Shown here piece by piece: positions 45,081 through 53,163 of a stretch of 64,000 nt of DNA; the stretch's first letter is position 1; each line of letters starts with the position of its first letter. This DNA comes from Streptomyces sp. CB02980 (GTDB lineage: Bacteria > Actinomycetota > Actinomycetes > Streptomycetales > Streptomycetaceae): assembly GCF_014451325.2 (NCBI RefSeq), contig NZ_JACSCH020000003.1:496001-560000 (forward strand), given 5' to 3'. The notes under the pieces were generated by a model. That model worked only from the letters and a program-made list of their open reading frames with translations. It was not told the DNA's origin and searched no databases. Made by a program: the position numbers and the translations under genes.

Positions 45081-46016
45081 TCAGGCCCGACCGTCCTGGG
45101 CCCTCGCCAGCCAGTCGGAGGCCGCCATGAACTCCCCGTCCGAGGTGCCGCGCCGCAGCACCGCCACGTCCTCGACCGCGACGCCCGCCCTCGGGTACGA
45201 GCCGAGGAAGCGCACCTTGGGGCAGATCCGCTTGAGCCCCATCAGCGCCTCGCCCACCCGCCGGTCCGAGATATGGCCCTCGGCATCCACGGCGAAGCAG
45301 TAGTTCCCGATCCCCGCCCCCGTGGGCCGGGACTGGATCAGCATCAGGTTCACCCCGCGCACCGCGAATTCCTGGAGCAGTTCGAGGAGGGCACCCGGAT
45401 GATCGTCACCCAGCCACAGCACCACCGAGGTCTTGTCCGCGCCGGTCGGCGCCGCCGGCCGGGCCGGCCTGCCCACCAGGACGAACCGGGTCTCGGCGTT
45501 CTCCGCGTCGTGGATCTCGGTGACCAGCGCCTCGAGGCCGTACGTCACCGCCGCGAACTCGCCCGCGAAAGCGGCGTCGAAGCGGCCCTCCTGCACCAGC
45601 CGGGCCCCGTCCGCGTTGGACGCGGCCGACTCCCACAGTGCCTCGGGCAGATGCGTCCGCAGCCAGTTCCGCACCTGCGGCTGGGCCACCGGGTGGCCCG
45701 TCACGGTCTTGATGTCCGACAGCTTGGTCCCCGGCCGCACCAGCAGCGCGAAGGCGATCGGCAGGAGCACCTCGCGGTAGATCATCAGCGGCTCGCCGGA
45801 GGCCAGCTCGTCGAGGGTCGCGGTCACCCCGCCCTCGACCGAGTTCTCGATCGGTACGAGAGCGGCGGCGGCCTCCCCGTTCCGTACGGCGTCGAGCGCG
45901 GCCGGGACCGAGACCATGGGGACGAGTTCCCTCGTCGCGGCCTCGGGCAGCGTACGCAGCGCGGCCTCCGTGAAGGTGCCCTCGGGGCCGAGATACGTGT
46001 ACCGGGTGGCGGACAT
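45081..46016 (-). CDS. pheA: Prephenate dehydratase
   Basis: 311 residues. The PDT domain (about 5-185) begins YTYLGPEGTFTEAAL and carries the catalytic AETRFVL near 178. The ACT regulatory domain (about 195-280) has GALLELLQEF and LMLIQSRPT for phenylalanine binding. It converts prephenate to phenylpyruvate with feedback control. The ATG start overlaps nothing; a short TTG extension is possible. The stop lies close to the DnaA-box cluster. Confidence 0.95.
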   Translation of the reverse strand: MSATRYTYLGPEGTFTEAALRTLPEAATRELVPMVSVPAALDAVRNGEAAAALVPIENSVEGGVTATLDELASGEPLMIYREVLLPIAFALLVRPGTKLSDIKTVTGHPVAQPQVRNWLRTHLPEALWESAASNADGARLVQEGRFDAAFAGEFAAVTYGLEALVTEIHDAENAETRFVLVGRPARPAAPTGADKTSVVLWLGDDHPGALLELLQEFAVRGVNLMLIQSRPTGAGIGNYCFAVDAEGHISDRRVGEALMGLKRICPKVRFLGSYPRAGVAVEDVAVLRRGTSDGEFMAASDWLARAQDGRA

Positions 46017-46097
46017 ACCGTCACCCTAATGGGCCCCGGAGCCGTGGGCCGCCCGCCCGGCGGGACGCGCGTGCCCGCCGGCGGCCGACCCGGCAGG

Positions 46098-47369
46098 TCA
46101 GGACTCCAGGAGCCGCTGTCCCACGTACTCGCCCTCGGCGGGACCGCCCGGGACCGCGAAGAGGCCGCTCGCCTCGTGCCGGATGAACGCGGACAGCGCG
46201 TCGCCCCGGTCGAGCTTGCGCTGCACGGGCACGAAGCCCCGCAGCGGGTCGGCCTGCCAGCAGACGAAGAGGAGACCGGCGTCCGGCGTCCCGTCGGGAG
46301 CGATCCCGTCGTGGAAGGACCACGGCCTGCGCAGCATCGCCGCCCCGCCGTTCTGTTCGGGGGCGGAGATACGGGAGTGGGCGTTGTCCGGGATGACCGT
46401 CGTCCCGTCCGGACCGCGCTTGTTCAGGTCCAGCTCGGTGGTCTCGCTGCCGCCGGTGAGCGGGGCCCCGTCGGACTTCCGTCGCCCGATCACCTTCTCC
46501 TGCCGGTCGAGCGGCAGCTTCTCCCAGTCGTCGAGCAGCATCCGGATCCGGCGCACCACCGCGTACGAGCCGCCGGCCATCCACTCCGTCGCACCTCCGG
46601 TGCCCGCCGGGACGAAGATCCGCCGGTCGAAGTCGGGATCGGTCACCTTCGGGTTGCCCGTGCCGTCGATCTGGCCCATCAGGTTGCGGGCCGTCATCGG
46701 CTTCGCGGTGGCACCGGCCGAGCGGTTGAAGCCGTTCATCTGCCAGCGCACCCGGGCCGCGTCGCCCGCGTCCTTCTGGAGGGCGCGCAGCGCGTGGAAG
46801 GCGACGAGCGCGTCGTCGGCGCCGATCTGCACCCACAGATCGCCCTCCGAGCGCCGCGCGTCCAGGGCGTCGGCGGAGAAGGCGGGCAGCGGGTCGAGCG
46901 CGGAGGGGCGGCGTGCGGTGAGCCCGGTCCGGTCGAAGAACGTACGGCCGAAGCCGAAGGTGACCGTGAGGGAGGAGGGGCCCGCGTCGAGCGCCACCCC
47001 GGTGTCCCCGGCCGGGGCCTTGCCCGACATCAGCGCCCTCGCCGTCACCGACCAGCGGCGCAGCAGGGCCATCGACTCCTTGCGACCGGCGCCCGGGGCG
47101 AGGTCGAAGGCGACCAGATGACCGCGGGACTGGAGGGGCGTGGTGATACCGGCCTGATGTTTCCCGTGAAACATCACCTCGGTCGAACCGACCGTGGTCA
47201 GCAGCGGGGTGCCGTCGGTTCCGGCCCCGTCGGTGGTGCCGCCGTCCGACCCGGCCGTGGTGACGCCGACGCCGCCTGCCGCGCCGATGACGAGTCCGGC
47301 CGCGCCCGCTGCGCCGACGGTGCCGAGCAGCCGGCGCCGGGAGATCTCAAGGGTGTTGTTCTCGGTCAA
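46098..47369 (-). CDS. dtpA: Tat-exported DyP-type haem peroxidase DtpA (EfeB-like)
   Basis: 423 residues. The N terminus has a twin-arginine signal, EISRRRLLGTVGAAG, followed by a hydrophobic stretch. The DyP domains include the distal GQIDGTGNP motif (Asp235), a proximal haem-ligand candidate His331 in NAHSR, and Arg348 in LRRPWSF. FHGKHQAGI near 70 is shared with EfeB. In S. lividans DtpA is a Tat substrate needed for maturation of the copper oxidase GlxA and for morphogenesis; that role is inferred here. The TTG start is three bases after the copCD stop, so coupled. A near-parS sequence lies within the FHGKH codons. Confidence 0.9.
   Translation of the reverse strand: MTENNTLEISRRRLLGTVGAAGAAGLVIGAAGGVGVTTAGSDGGTTDGAGTDGTPLLTTVGSTEVMFHGKHQAGITTPLQSRGHLVAFDLAPGAGRKESMALLRRWSVTARALMSGKAPAGDTGVALDAGPSSLTVTFGFGRTFFDRTGLTARRPSALDPLPAFSADALDARRSEGDLWVQIGADDALVAFHALRALQKDAGDAARVRWQMNGFNRSAGATAKPMTARNLMGQIDGTGNPKVTDPDFDRRIFVPAGTGGATEWMAGGSYAVVRRIRMLLDDWEKLPLDRQEKVIGRRKSDGAPLTGGSETTELDLNKRGPDGTTVIPDNAHSRISAPEQNGGAAMLRRPWSFHDGIAPDGTPDAGLLFVCWQADPLRGFVPVQRKLDRGDALSAFIRHEASGLFAVPGGPAEGEYVGQRLLES
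47159..47172. promoter_or_regulatory. Near-parS site with one mismatch
   Basis: GTTTCCCGTGAAAC differs from the parS consensus at one position. It lies within dtpA where the conserved FHGKH peptide is encoded, so it may be partly a coding coincidence. Single-mismatch parS sites are known to bind ParB. Confidence 0.45.
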
Positions 47370-47372
47370 GGA

Positions 47373-49451
47373 TCAGCCGATCTTCACGTTCTTCTCGATG
47401 GTGGTCTGGTCGATCTCGGACGTCCGGACGGTGACCTGGATCCGCCACTCGCCGGGCATCGGGATCTGGACGCCGCTCGCGCTCCAGTGCCCGGTCTGGA
47501 TCCGGTCCGGGGCGACGGGCAGCGGGCCGACGTCCTTCGCCTCCAGGGTGAGGGCGACCTTGATCTCGGGCACGTCCAGCGGCTTGCCGTTGGGCCGTTC
47601 GACGAAGATGTGGAGCGCGTTGGCGCCGGTGCGGCCCGGGTCGAGGCTGAGCCGGACGACGCCCTTGCCCTCGACGCCGCCGGTGTCGAAGGGCAGCCGG
47701 ATGTCGACGGGCCGGTCGGGCACGGCGGCCGGGCCGGAGGCGGCGGTGCCGCCCCGCCCCGCTTCCTCCTCGGTGCGGCCGGGCTCGGTCGAGGTGAGGA
47801 CGGTGGTGACGGCGAGGAGCACGACGGCGACGGCGGCCTCGGTCAGGACCGAGCGGCGCAGACCGGCCCGCTCGGGGTCGGCGTCCCGCTCCCGCTTGCG
47901 CCGCGCGGTGGCGACAGCGGCCCGCTGGCGGGCGAGCTGAGCGGCCCGCTCGGGATCGGCGGTCTCGGCGGACCCGGCAGCCTCGGTGGTCCCGGCGGTC
48001 CTTGTGGCCCCGGTCGAGTCCGCCGCTTCCGAGTCGGCCTCGCCGGCGCCTTCAGCCTTGTCGGCCTCTTCGGTTCCCTGGGCCTCTTCGGTTTCCCGGG
48101 CCTCTTCGGTTCCCTGGGCCTCTTCAGTTTCCCGGGCCCCTTCGGCTTCCTCGGCCTCTTCGGTTTCCCGGTCCTCGGTCTCGGTCTGCTCCCTTTCCTC
48201 GGCCGGCTTCGGGTCGGCGAGGCGCTGGGTCCACCGGCGCGATATCCAGGCGATGCCGATGAGGACGCACATCAGCCCGATCTTGACGAGCAGCAGCTGC
48301 CCGTAGCGGGTCCCGGTCAGCGCGGACCAGGAGCCGACCTGGCGCCAGGACTGGTAGAGCCCGGTGGCCGCGAGGACGGCCACGGAGCCGAAGGCCACCT
48401 TGGAGAAGCGCTCGATCGCCGAGCGGTCGACGGACGGCGCCTTGTAGAGGGAGACGAGCAGCACGGTGAGACCGCCGAGCCAGGCGGCGACTGCCAGCAG
48501 GTGCAGGATGTCGACGGGCATGGCGATCCCGGGCTGGATACCGGTCGAGGCGTGTTCGGCCAGCGCCCAGGTACCGGCGATGCCCGCGGCGACGACGGTG
48601 CCGCCGACGCCGAGCCCGAAGGCGAGGTCCTTCTTCTCCTTCGGGTCGGTCCGCCGGGCGTAGGCACCGAAGAGGACGGCCACGAAGAGCGCGGCCGCGC
48701 CGAGCAGCAGCAGCCGGGACGTGAGCGCGGCACCGGTCTTCGTCTCCAGGACCGCCTTCAGACCCGCCAGGTCGAAGGCGTCGGAGAGTTCACCGGAGCC
48801 GGTGTACGGGTTGCGCAGGAGCAGCATGACGAGGGTGGCGCCGGTGAGGGTCAGCCAGCCCCTGACCACGGTCTGCTGGACGGGGCGGACGCTCGCGCCG
48901 CGCGGCCAGCAGGCCAGGACGAAGGCGCCGCCGCCGACGAGGACGGCGAACCCGGCGTACGAGACATAGCGCGCGATGCCGTAGAGGGTGCCGACGAGAC
49001 CGCCGCCGGCCGTCCGGTCGGGCAGGGCGACGGATGTCGTGGAGGGGGCGCCGATGGAGAAGGTGAAGGCGCCGGAGATGGGGTGGCTGTCGGCCGAGAC
49101 GGTCTGCCAGGCCACGGTGTACGTGCCGTCCGGCAGTCCGGCCCGGAGGGCCACCCCGTAGCGGACGATCGAGCCGCTGCAGAGGTTGAGTATCTCGCCG
49201 GTGTCGGCCCGCCGGCCCGCCGGGTCGAGGACCCGGATCGAGTCGGCGCTCATGGCGACCTGTTCGGAGAAGGTGAGGTTGACCTCCTTGGGAGCGGTGG
49301 CGACCACCGCCCCGTCCTTCGGATCGCTTCCGGTCAGTGCCGCGTGCGCGGACGCGGGGGCGGCACCGGCGAGCAGCGTGCCGAGCAGCGCGGCCGCGAG
49401 GATCAGCAGCCGGGCCAGGGCGGTACCGAGGCGCGGGGCGGTGGTTGTCAT
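47373..49451 (-). CDS. CopC-CopD fusion protein with acidic repeat linker
   Basis: 692 residues. A signal peptide precedes a CopC domain (about 36-135) starting HAALTGSDPKDGA, whose N-terminal His is a probable Cu ligand. Seven or eight membrane helices of the CopD type follow to about 400. A highly acidic Glu/Thr repeat linker (about 400-470) is encoded by six 18-bp repeats. A further transmembrane helix leads to a C-terminal YtkA/FixH-like domain with DRIQTGHWSASGVQIP. It is inferred to handle copper across the membrane for DtpA or cuproenzyme loading. Start is set at MTTTAPRLG; a GTG four codons upstream is possible. Confidence 0.87.
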   Translation of the reverse strand: MTTTAPRLGTALARLLILAAALLGTLLAGAAPASAHAALTGSDPKDGAVVATAPKEVNLTFSEQVAMSADSIRVLDPAGRRADTGEILNLCSGSIVRYGVALRAGLPDGTYTVAWQTVSADSHPISGAFTFSIGAPSTTSVALPDRTAGGGLVGTLYGIARYVSYAGFAVLVGGGAFVLACWPRGASVRPVQQTVVRGWLTLTGATLVMLLLRNPYTGSGELSDAFDLAGLKAVLETKTGAALTSRLLLLGAAALFVAVLFGAYARRTDPKEKKDLAFGLGVGGTVVAAGIAGTWALAEHASTGIQPGIAMPVDILHLLAVAAWLGGLTVLLVSLYKAPSVDRSAIERFSKVAFGSVAVLAATGLYQSWRQVGSWSALTGTRYGQLLLVKIGLMCVLIGIAWISRRWTQRLADPKPAEEREQTETEDRETEEAEEAEGARETEEAQGTEEARETEEAQGTEEADKAEGAGEADSEAADSTGATRTAGTTEAAGSAETADPERAAQLARQRAAVATARRKRERDADPERAGLRRSVLTEAAVAVVLLAVTTVLTSTEPGRTEEEAGRGGTAASGPAAVPDRPVDIRLPFDTGGVEGKGVVRLSLDPGRTGANALHIFVERPNGKPLDVPEIKVALTLEAKDVGPLPVAPDRIQTGHWSASGVQIPMPGEWRIQVTVRTSEIDQTTIEKNVKIG
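48065..48172 (-). repeat. Six 18-bp tandem repeats inside the CopC-CopD gene
   Basis: Units of the type CCTCTTCGGTTTCCCGGG run from 48065 in exact 18-bp register through 48172. Each encodes six residues such as ARETEE or AQGTEE in the acidic linker. Copy number is probably variable between strains. Confidence 0.9.
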
Positions 49452-49496
49452 CTTCCGGTTCACTCCGTCAGTTCTGTGAGAACTCCGTCAACGCGC

Positions 49497-49964
49497 TCAG
49501 TGCTGCTGCGGGTTGTGGTTGGCGGCTTCGACGGGAAGATCGACCTTGATCGGGTCGGACTTCTCGAAGTGGAGCTCGATGCTGACCTTCTCGCCCTGCT
49601 TGGGCTTCTTCTTCAGCTCCATGAACATGATGTGGTTGCCACCGCGGGCGAGCTTCAGCTCCCCGTTCGCGGGGATGTCGAAGGACTTCACCTGCTGCAT
49701 CTTCTGGTTCTTCGTCTCGTGGATCGTGACGTCGTCGGAGATGGCGCTGGTGACCGAGGTGAGCTTGTCCGCGGTGCCGCCGTCGTTCTTGATGGTGAGG
49801 AAGCCGCCGGCCATGTCCATCACCGGCTGCGGCATGAACGCGCCGCTGACCTGCAGGTCGGGCTTCCCGTCCGCGGACCCTTCGGACGAGGACGAACACC
49901 CGGTCAGTGCGAGCGCGGCGGCGAGCGCCACGGAGGCGGACAGGGTGGTGGTGCGGCGGTTCAC
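49497..49964 (-). CDS. ecuC: PCu(A)C-type extracytoplasmic copper chaperone
   Basis: 155 residues. A lipoprotein signal ends in LTGC (lipobox Cys23). The DUF461/PCuAC domain contains AFMPQPVMDMAGGFLTI, DVTIHETKNQKMQQV and GGNHIMFMEL, supplying the His and Met residues that bind Cu(I). S. lividans ECuC receives copper and passes it to Sco. That role is transferred by position between sco and copCD. The GTG start overlaps the sco stop by four bases (GTGA) behind GGGGGAG. Confidence 0.9.
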   Translation of the reverse strand: MNRRTTTLSASVALAAALALTGCSSSSEGSADGKPDLQVSGAFMPQPVMDMAGGFLTIKNDGGTADKLTSVTSAISDDVTIHETKNQKMQQVKSFDIPANGELKLARGGNHIMFMELKKKPKQGEKVSIELHFEKSDPIKVDLPVEAANHNPQQH

Positions 49965-50686
49965 GGGTTCTCCCCCTTGATGAGCTTCGGCAGATCCTTG
50001 GCGTAGTCGTCGACGCTCGTGTCCTCGCCGTACAGGACGTAGCCCTGGTCGGTCGTCGGCGAGAAGGCGATCACCTGTGCTCCGTGCATGGAGACGACCT
50101 TGCCGTTCTCCTTCTTCGGCGGGTCGATGCCGATGCCGATCTGCCGCGCCCCCGCCTGGATGGTGGAGAACGAGCCGGTGAGACCGGTGAAGGAGGAGTC
50201 GCCCGCGGCGGGCAGCCACTTGGCGAGCTCGGCCGGGGTGTCCCGCTCGGGGTCGGTGGTGACGAAGACGACCTGGAGCTTGTCCTGGTCGGCCTTGGGG
50301 AGCTGCTTCTTGGCGATGGCGATGTTGCTCATCGTCATGGGGCAGACGTCGGGGCAGTGCGTGTAGCCGAAGTAGATGAGCGTCGGCTTGCCCTTGGTCC
50401 GCTCCCGCAGGTCGTACTTCTGGCCCTTGGTGTCGGTGAGGACGAGCCCGGGCTTGGTGAACGGCCGGTCGAGGACGGTCGCGGCCTTGGTGGAGTCGTC
50501 GCCGCCGGAGACCACGGCGACCGAGCCGTTGGCCGAGGGCTTGTCGTCGTTGCCGCCGAGGCCGACGGCCGCGGTGATGCCGATGGCGGCGACGATCGCG
50601 ACCGCGGCGACGATCAGCGGGGTGCGGCGCCCGGGACGGCCGGGGCCGTCAGCGGGCTTCGGAGAGGGTGTCTTCTCTGCGGACAT
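49961..50686 (-). CDS. sco: Sco/SenC copper metallochaperone
   Basis: 241 residues. A membrane anchor (about 22-45) precedes a thioredoxin fold with the Cu-binding THCPDVCPM motif (C111, C115) and the distal ligand His201 in SMHGAQV. Sco proteins deliver copper to the CuA site of cytochrome oxidase. In S. lividans Sco also influences development. It sits between ycnI and ecuC, overlapping the latter by four bases. An AAAGA-type ribosome site precedes the ATG. Confidence 0.93.
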   Translation of the reverse strand: MSAEKTPSPKPADGPGRPGRRTPLIVAAVAIVAAIGITAAVGLGGNDDKPSANGSVAVVSGGDDSTKAATVLDRPFTKPGLVLTDTKGQKYDLRERTKGKPTLIYFGYTHCPDVCPMTMSNIAIAKKQLPKADQDKLQVVFVTTDPERDTPAELAKWLPAAGDSSFTGLTGSFSTIQAGARQIGIGIDPPKKENGKVVSMHGAQVIAFSPTTDQGYVLYGEDTSVDDYAKDLPKLIKGENP

Positions 50687-50733
50687 GCTGGTTCTTTCCG
50701 CTTCTTTCCGGATTCTCTGGAGGAGTGCGGCCG

Positions 50734-51531
50734 TCAGGCCGAGCGGCGGCGGCCGGCGAGGACACCGAACGCGACGCCGGCGATGCCGACGAGGATGCCG
50801 ATGACGCCGAGGATCCGGGCCGTGGTGTCGGAGGAGTCGGCGGCGGCCGTCTCCTTCTTCGCGTCGGCCTTGCCGTCGTGGCCGGCCTTCTCGTCGTGCC
50901 CGGCCTTCTCGTCCGTCGCGGTGGAGGCCGAGGCGGACGGGGCGGCGGCGCCGCCGTGGTGGTCGGCGGAGGCGGCGGAGAGCTTCAGGACGGGGGCGGG
51001 GTTCTGCGGCTCCTCCGCGCCTTCCTTCTGCTCCTCGATCCAGCGCACGACCTCCTTGTTGTCGTACGTCTGGATCGCCTTGAGGACCAGCTGGTCGGCG
51101 TCCTCGGGCAGCTGGCCGAGGGAGAGCGGGAACTGCTGGAACTGGCCGGGTCCGATCTTCGAACCGTCGGCGGTCCACGTCACCTTGGAGACGGCCTCGT
51201 TGATCGTCTTGCCGTGCAGCGTCAGCGGCTTGCTGAGCTTGCTCTTGGTCACCTCGGCCTTCCAGCCGGGGATGGGCTGCGGCATGACGGAGGCCAGCGG
51301 GTGGTCGAGCGGGAAGTTGACCTCGAGCTTCACGGTGGAGGCGTTGTCGCGCTCGTTCGGGACCTTGATGTTGACGGTCGCGTAGCCGCCCTTGGCGGCC
51401 TCGCCCTGCGGCTGCACGCTCACGTGCGCGAACGCCGTGCCGGACAGCAGCACGACGGAGGAGAGGGCGATGCCACCGGCGAGGGCGACCCGGGTGGCGG
51501 AGACACGGGAGGAGACACGGGAAACGGTCAT
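50734..51531 (-). CDS. YcnI/DUF1775 family membrane-anchored protein
   Basis: 265 residues. A signal peptide ends at AFAHVSVQP, exposing an N-terminal His that binds copper in YcnI proteins. The DUF1775 domain (about 36-170) follows. A flexible region is rich in His, Lys and Asp with repeated DEKAGHDEKAGHDGKADA. A C-terminal transmembrane segment (about 238-258) ends with RRR. It is the first gene of the copper cluster and lies 47 bp before sco, so it is part of the same unit. Confidence 0.9.
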   Translation of the reverse strand: MTVSRVSSRVSATRVALAGGIALSSVVLLSGTAFAHVSVQPQGEAAKGGYATVNIKVPNERDNASTVKLEVNFPLDHPLASVMPQPIPGWKAEVTKSKLSKPLTLHGKTINEAVSKVTWTADGSKIGPGQFQQFPLSLGQLPEDADQLVLKAIQTYDNKEVVRWIEEQKEGAEEPQNPAPVLKLSAASADHHGGAAAPSASASTATDEKAGHDEKAGHDGKADAKKETAAADSSDTTARILGVIGILVGIAGVAFGVLAGRRRSA

Positions 51532-51642
51532 GGCAGAAGACACTCCAGCTCGGAGGAAGGCGAGGGAGTCCGGCGCGCCGGGGGACTGACCCCGGACCGG
51601 CGTGCGGACGAGCACGGCCCCGCTCCCTGTGAGCGGTCCGTG

Positions 51643-52437
51643 TCAGGCTGCGAGAACGCAGTCGGCGGCCGGCGGGCCGCGCCTGATCACCGTGTGCAGG
51701 AGTGCCTCGGCCACCGGCGGAGGCGAGGAGTCGAAGGCCGTACGGACCGTCCGCCGCGGCCCCGTGCCGGGTACCGCCGCGAGGCCGTTGAGCAGCGCCC
51801 GTACGAGCCGGAGGGCTGCTCGCAGCGAGCGGACGAGGGCGCACTCGGCGAGCTCCGTCGCCCCCTGCTCGGAGAGTTCGACGAGACGGCCGAGGGCCCG
51901 GTCGCCGCGGCGCAGCAGCCAGCCCGTGGCCACCGCGGCCAGCAGATGGCCGAGGAGCATGGGCAGGCCGGGCAGCAGCTCACCGGCGGGCGCGGTCGCC
52001 GCGGCGGCCGTGTGTCCGAGGTGGGCGTGGGCACCGGACTGCGCGGTGGCGGGGTCGAGCCCGGCGTCGCGGATGACCCTGGAGGCGTCGGCGGAGGTGA
52101 GGGACGAGGTCCCCGCGCCGCAGACGAGCCGTGCCGCCATCCGTACGAGGGCGTCGTCGGCCTGGGAGCTCAGGCCGAGCTGGCGCTGACCGAGGCCGAA
52201 GAGGGCGTGCAGCCCGAGCTGTCCGCCGGCGAGGGCGCCGACGACGAAGCCGAGCGAGCGTTCCCGCCCGGTGAAGAGGACGGTGATGCCGAAGACGCCG
52301 AGGAATCCGGCGAGCAGCGTCCACAGGGCGATGCCCGCACAGGCGGCGATGGCGTGCCCGAGCGCGGACAGCACGACGCAGACCGCGGTGAACACCGCGG
52401 CCCTCAGCAGCCGTGGAGCGAGCGCGGGGGCATTCAT
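51643..52437 (-). CDS. Membrane protein of unknown function
   Basis: 264 residues, about six hydrophobic segments (roughly 10-28, 32-55, 63-80, 153-172 and others), with an Ala-rich and Leu-rich composition. It also has a His-containing stretch SGAHAHLGHTAAAATA around 132-147, which might bind metal. I do not recognise the family. It lies 111 bp upstream of the ycnI gene on the same strand, so it may be first in the copper unit or have its own promoter. The ATG start is the first reasonable one. Confidence 0.7.
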   Translation of the reverse strand: MNAPALAPRLLRAAVFTAVCVVLSALGHAIAACAGIALWTLLAGFLGVFGITVLFTGRERSLGFVVGALAGGQLGLHALFGLGQRQLGLSSQADDALVRMAARLVCGAGTSSLTSADASRVIRDAGLDPATAQSGAHAHLGHTAAAATAPAGELLPGLPMLLGHLLAAVATGWLLRRGDRALGRLVELSEQGATELAECALVRSLRAALRLVRALLNGLAAVPGTGPRRTVRTAFDSSPPPVAEALLHTVIRRGPPAADCVLAA

Positions 52438-52650
52438 GGCGGGCCCATCATCGCACCACGGGCCCCACCGGTATGAGGCAGGTCCAGAAGGTCGTTCTTG
52501 GGGCTCTTGGGGGTCTTCGAGGTGACATACACCGGCGCGCGAGCCCGGTGCATCCGCCGATCGAGCGCTCTTGACGCGTCCGTGCGCTTACGAAGGCTTC
52601 TGTCCGGCAATAGGTATCGGTATGTCGAGCCGCTGCCGGGAGGCTGGAGC

Positions 52651-53100
52651 ATGAGCATCTGGTGGTCACTCCATCTGCGGCGCGAAGCCGCGAGCGTGCC
52701 CCTCGCGCGAAGGCTTCTGCTGGGCACGATGGAGACGGCGGGTGTCGATCCCGACGTGTCGTACGAGCTGTCGGTCGCGCTGACCGAGGCGTGCGCGAAC
52801 GCGGTCGAGCACGGCGGCGACGGCTCCGACGAGTCGGGTGCGGCCGGCAGGGCCTATCGGGTGACGGCGTACCTGGACGGCGAGACCTGCCGTATCGAGG
52901 TGGCGGACTCGGGCCCCGGTTTCCCCGGCGCCGAGCTGCCCGCCGCGCCGTCGGACGCCGAGCACGGCCGGGGGCTGCGCCTCATCGAGGAGCTCGCGGA
53001 CCATGTGCAGTTCGGCAACCGGTCGGGCCGGGGTGGCGCGGTGGTCAGCTTCGACAAGATCCTGAAGTGGAAGGACAGCCCTTCCCTGCTCATGGCGTGA
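52651..53100 (+). CDS. RsbW-type ATP-binding anti-sigma factor-like kinase
   Basis: 149 residues of the HATPase_c_2 type. The N box is ELSVALTEACANAVEH near 41, G1 is DSGPGFPG near 88, and G2 is GRGLRLIEEL near 109. RsbW-like proteins bind a sigma factor and release it when an antagonist is dephosphorylated, or phosphorylate that antagonist. No sigma factor or STAS antagonist gene is adjacent. The ATG is supported by GGAGG 6 nt upstream. It ends at a strong terminator shared with pepP. Confidence 0.88.
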   Translation: MSIWWSLHLRREAASVPLARRLLLGTMETAGVDPDVSYELSVALTEACANAVEHGGDGSDESGAAGRAYRVTAYLDGETCRIEVADSGPGFPGAELPAAPSDAEHGRGLRLIEELADHVQFGNRSGRGGAVVSFDKILKWKDSPSLLMA

Positions 53101-53107
53101 GCACGGG

Positions 53108-53143
53108 GAAGGGCCCCCGCCGGTCGGTCGGCGAGGGCCCTTC
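53108..53143. terminator. Bidirectional terminator between convergent genes
   Basis: GAAGGGCCC and GGGCCCTTC form a 9-bp outer stem, with CGCCG/CGGCG inside and a GTCGGT loop. It starts 8 bp after the RsbW-like stop and ends 21 bp before the pepP stop. Confidence 0.85.
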
Positions 53144-53163
53144 GGTTCCAACGTACGCGGAGG

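Noticed and set aside
45036..50006. A 1656-codon open frame on the plus strand opposite pheA, dtpA, copCD and ecuC
   Set aside because: Shadow of real leftward genes. No recognisable domain and biased composition.
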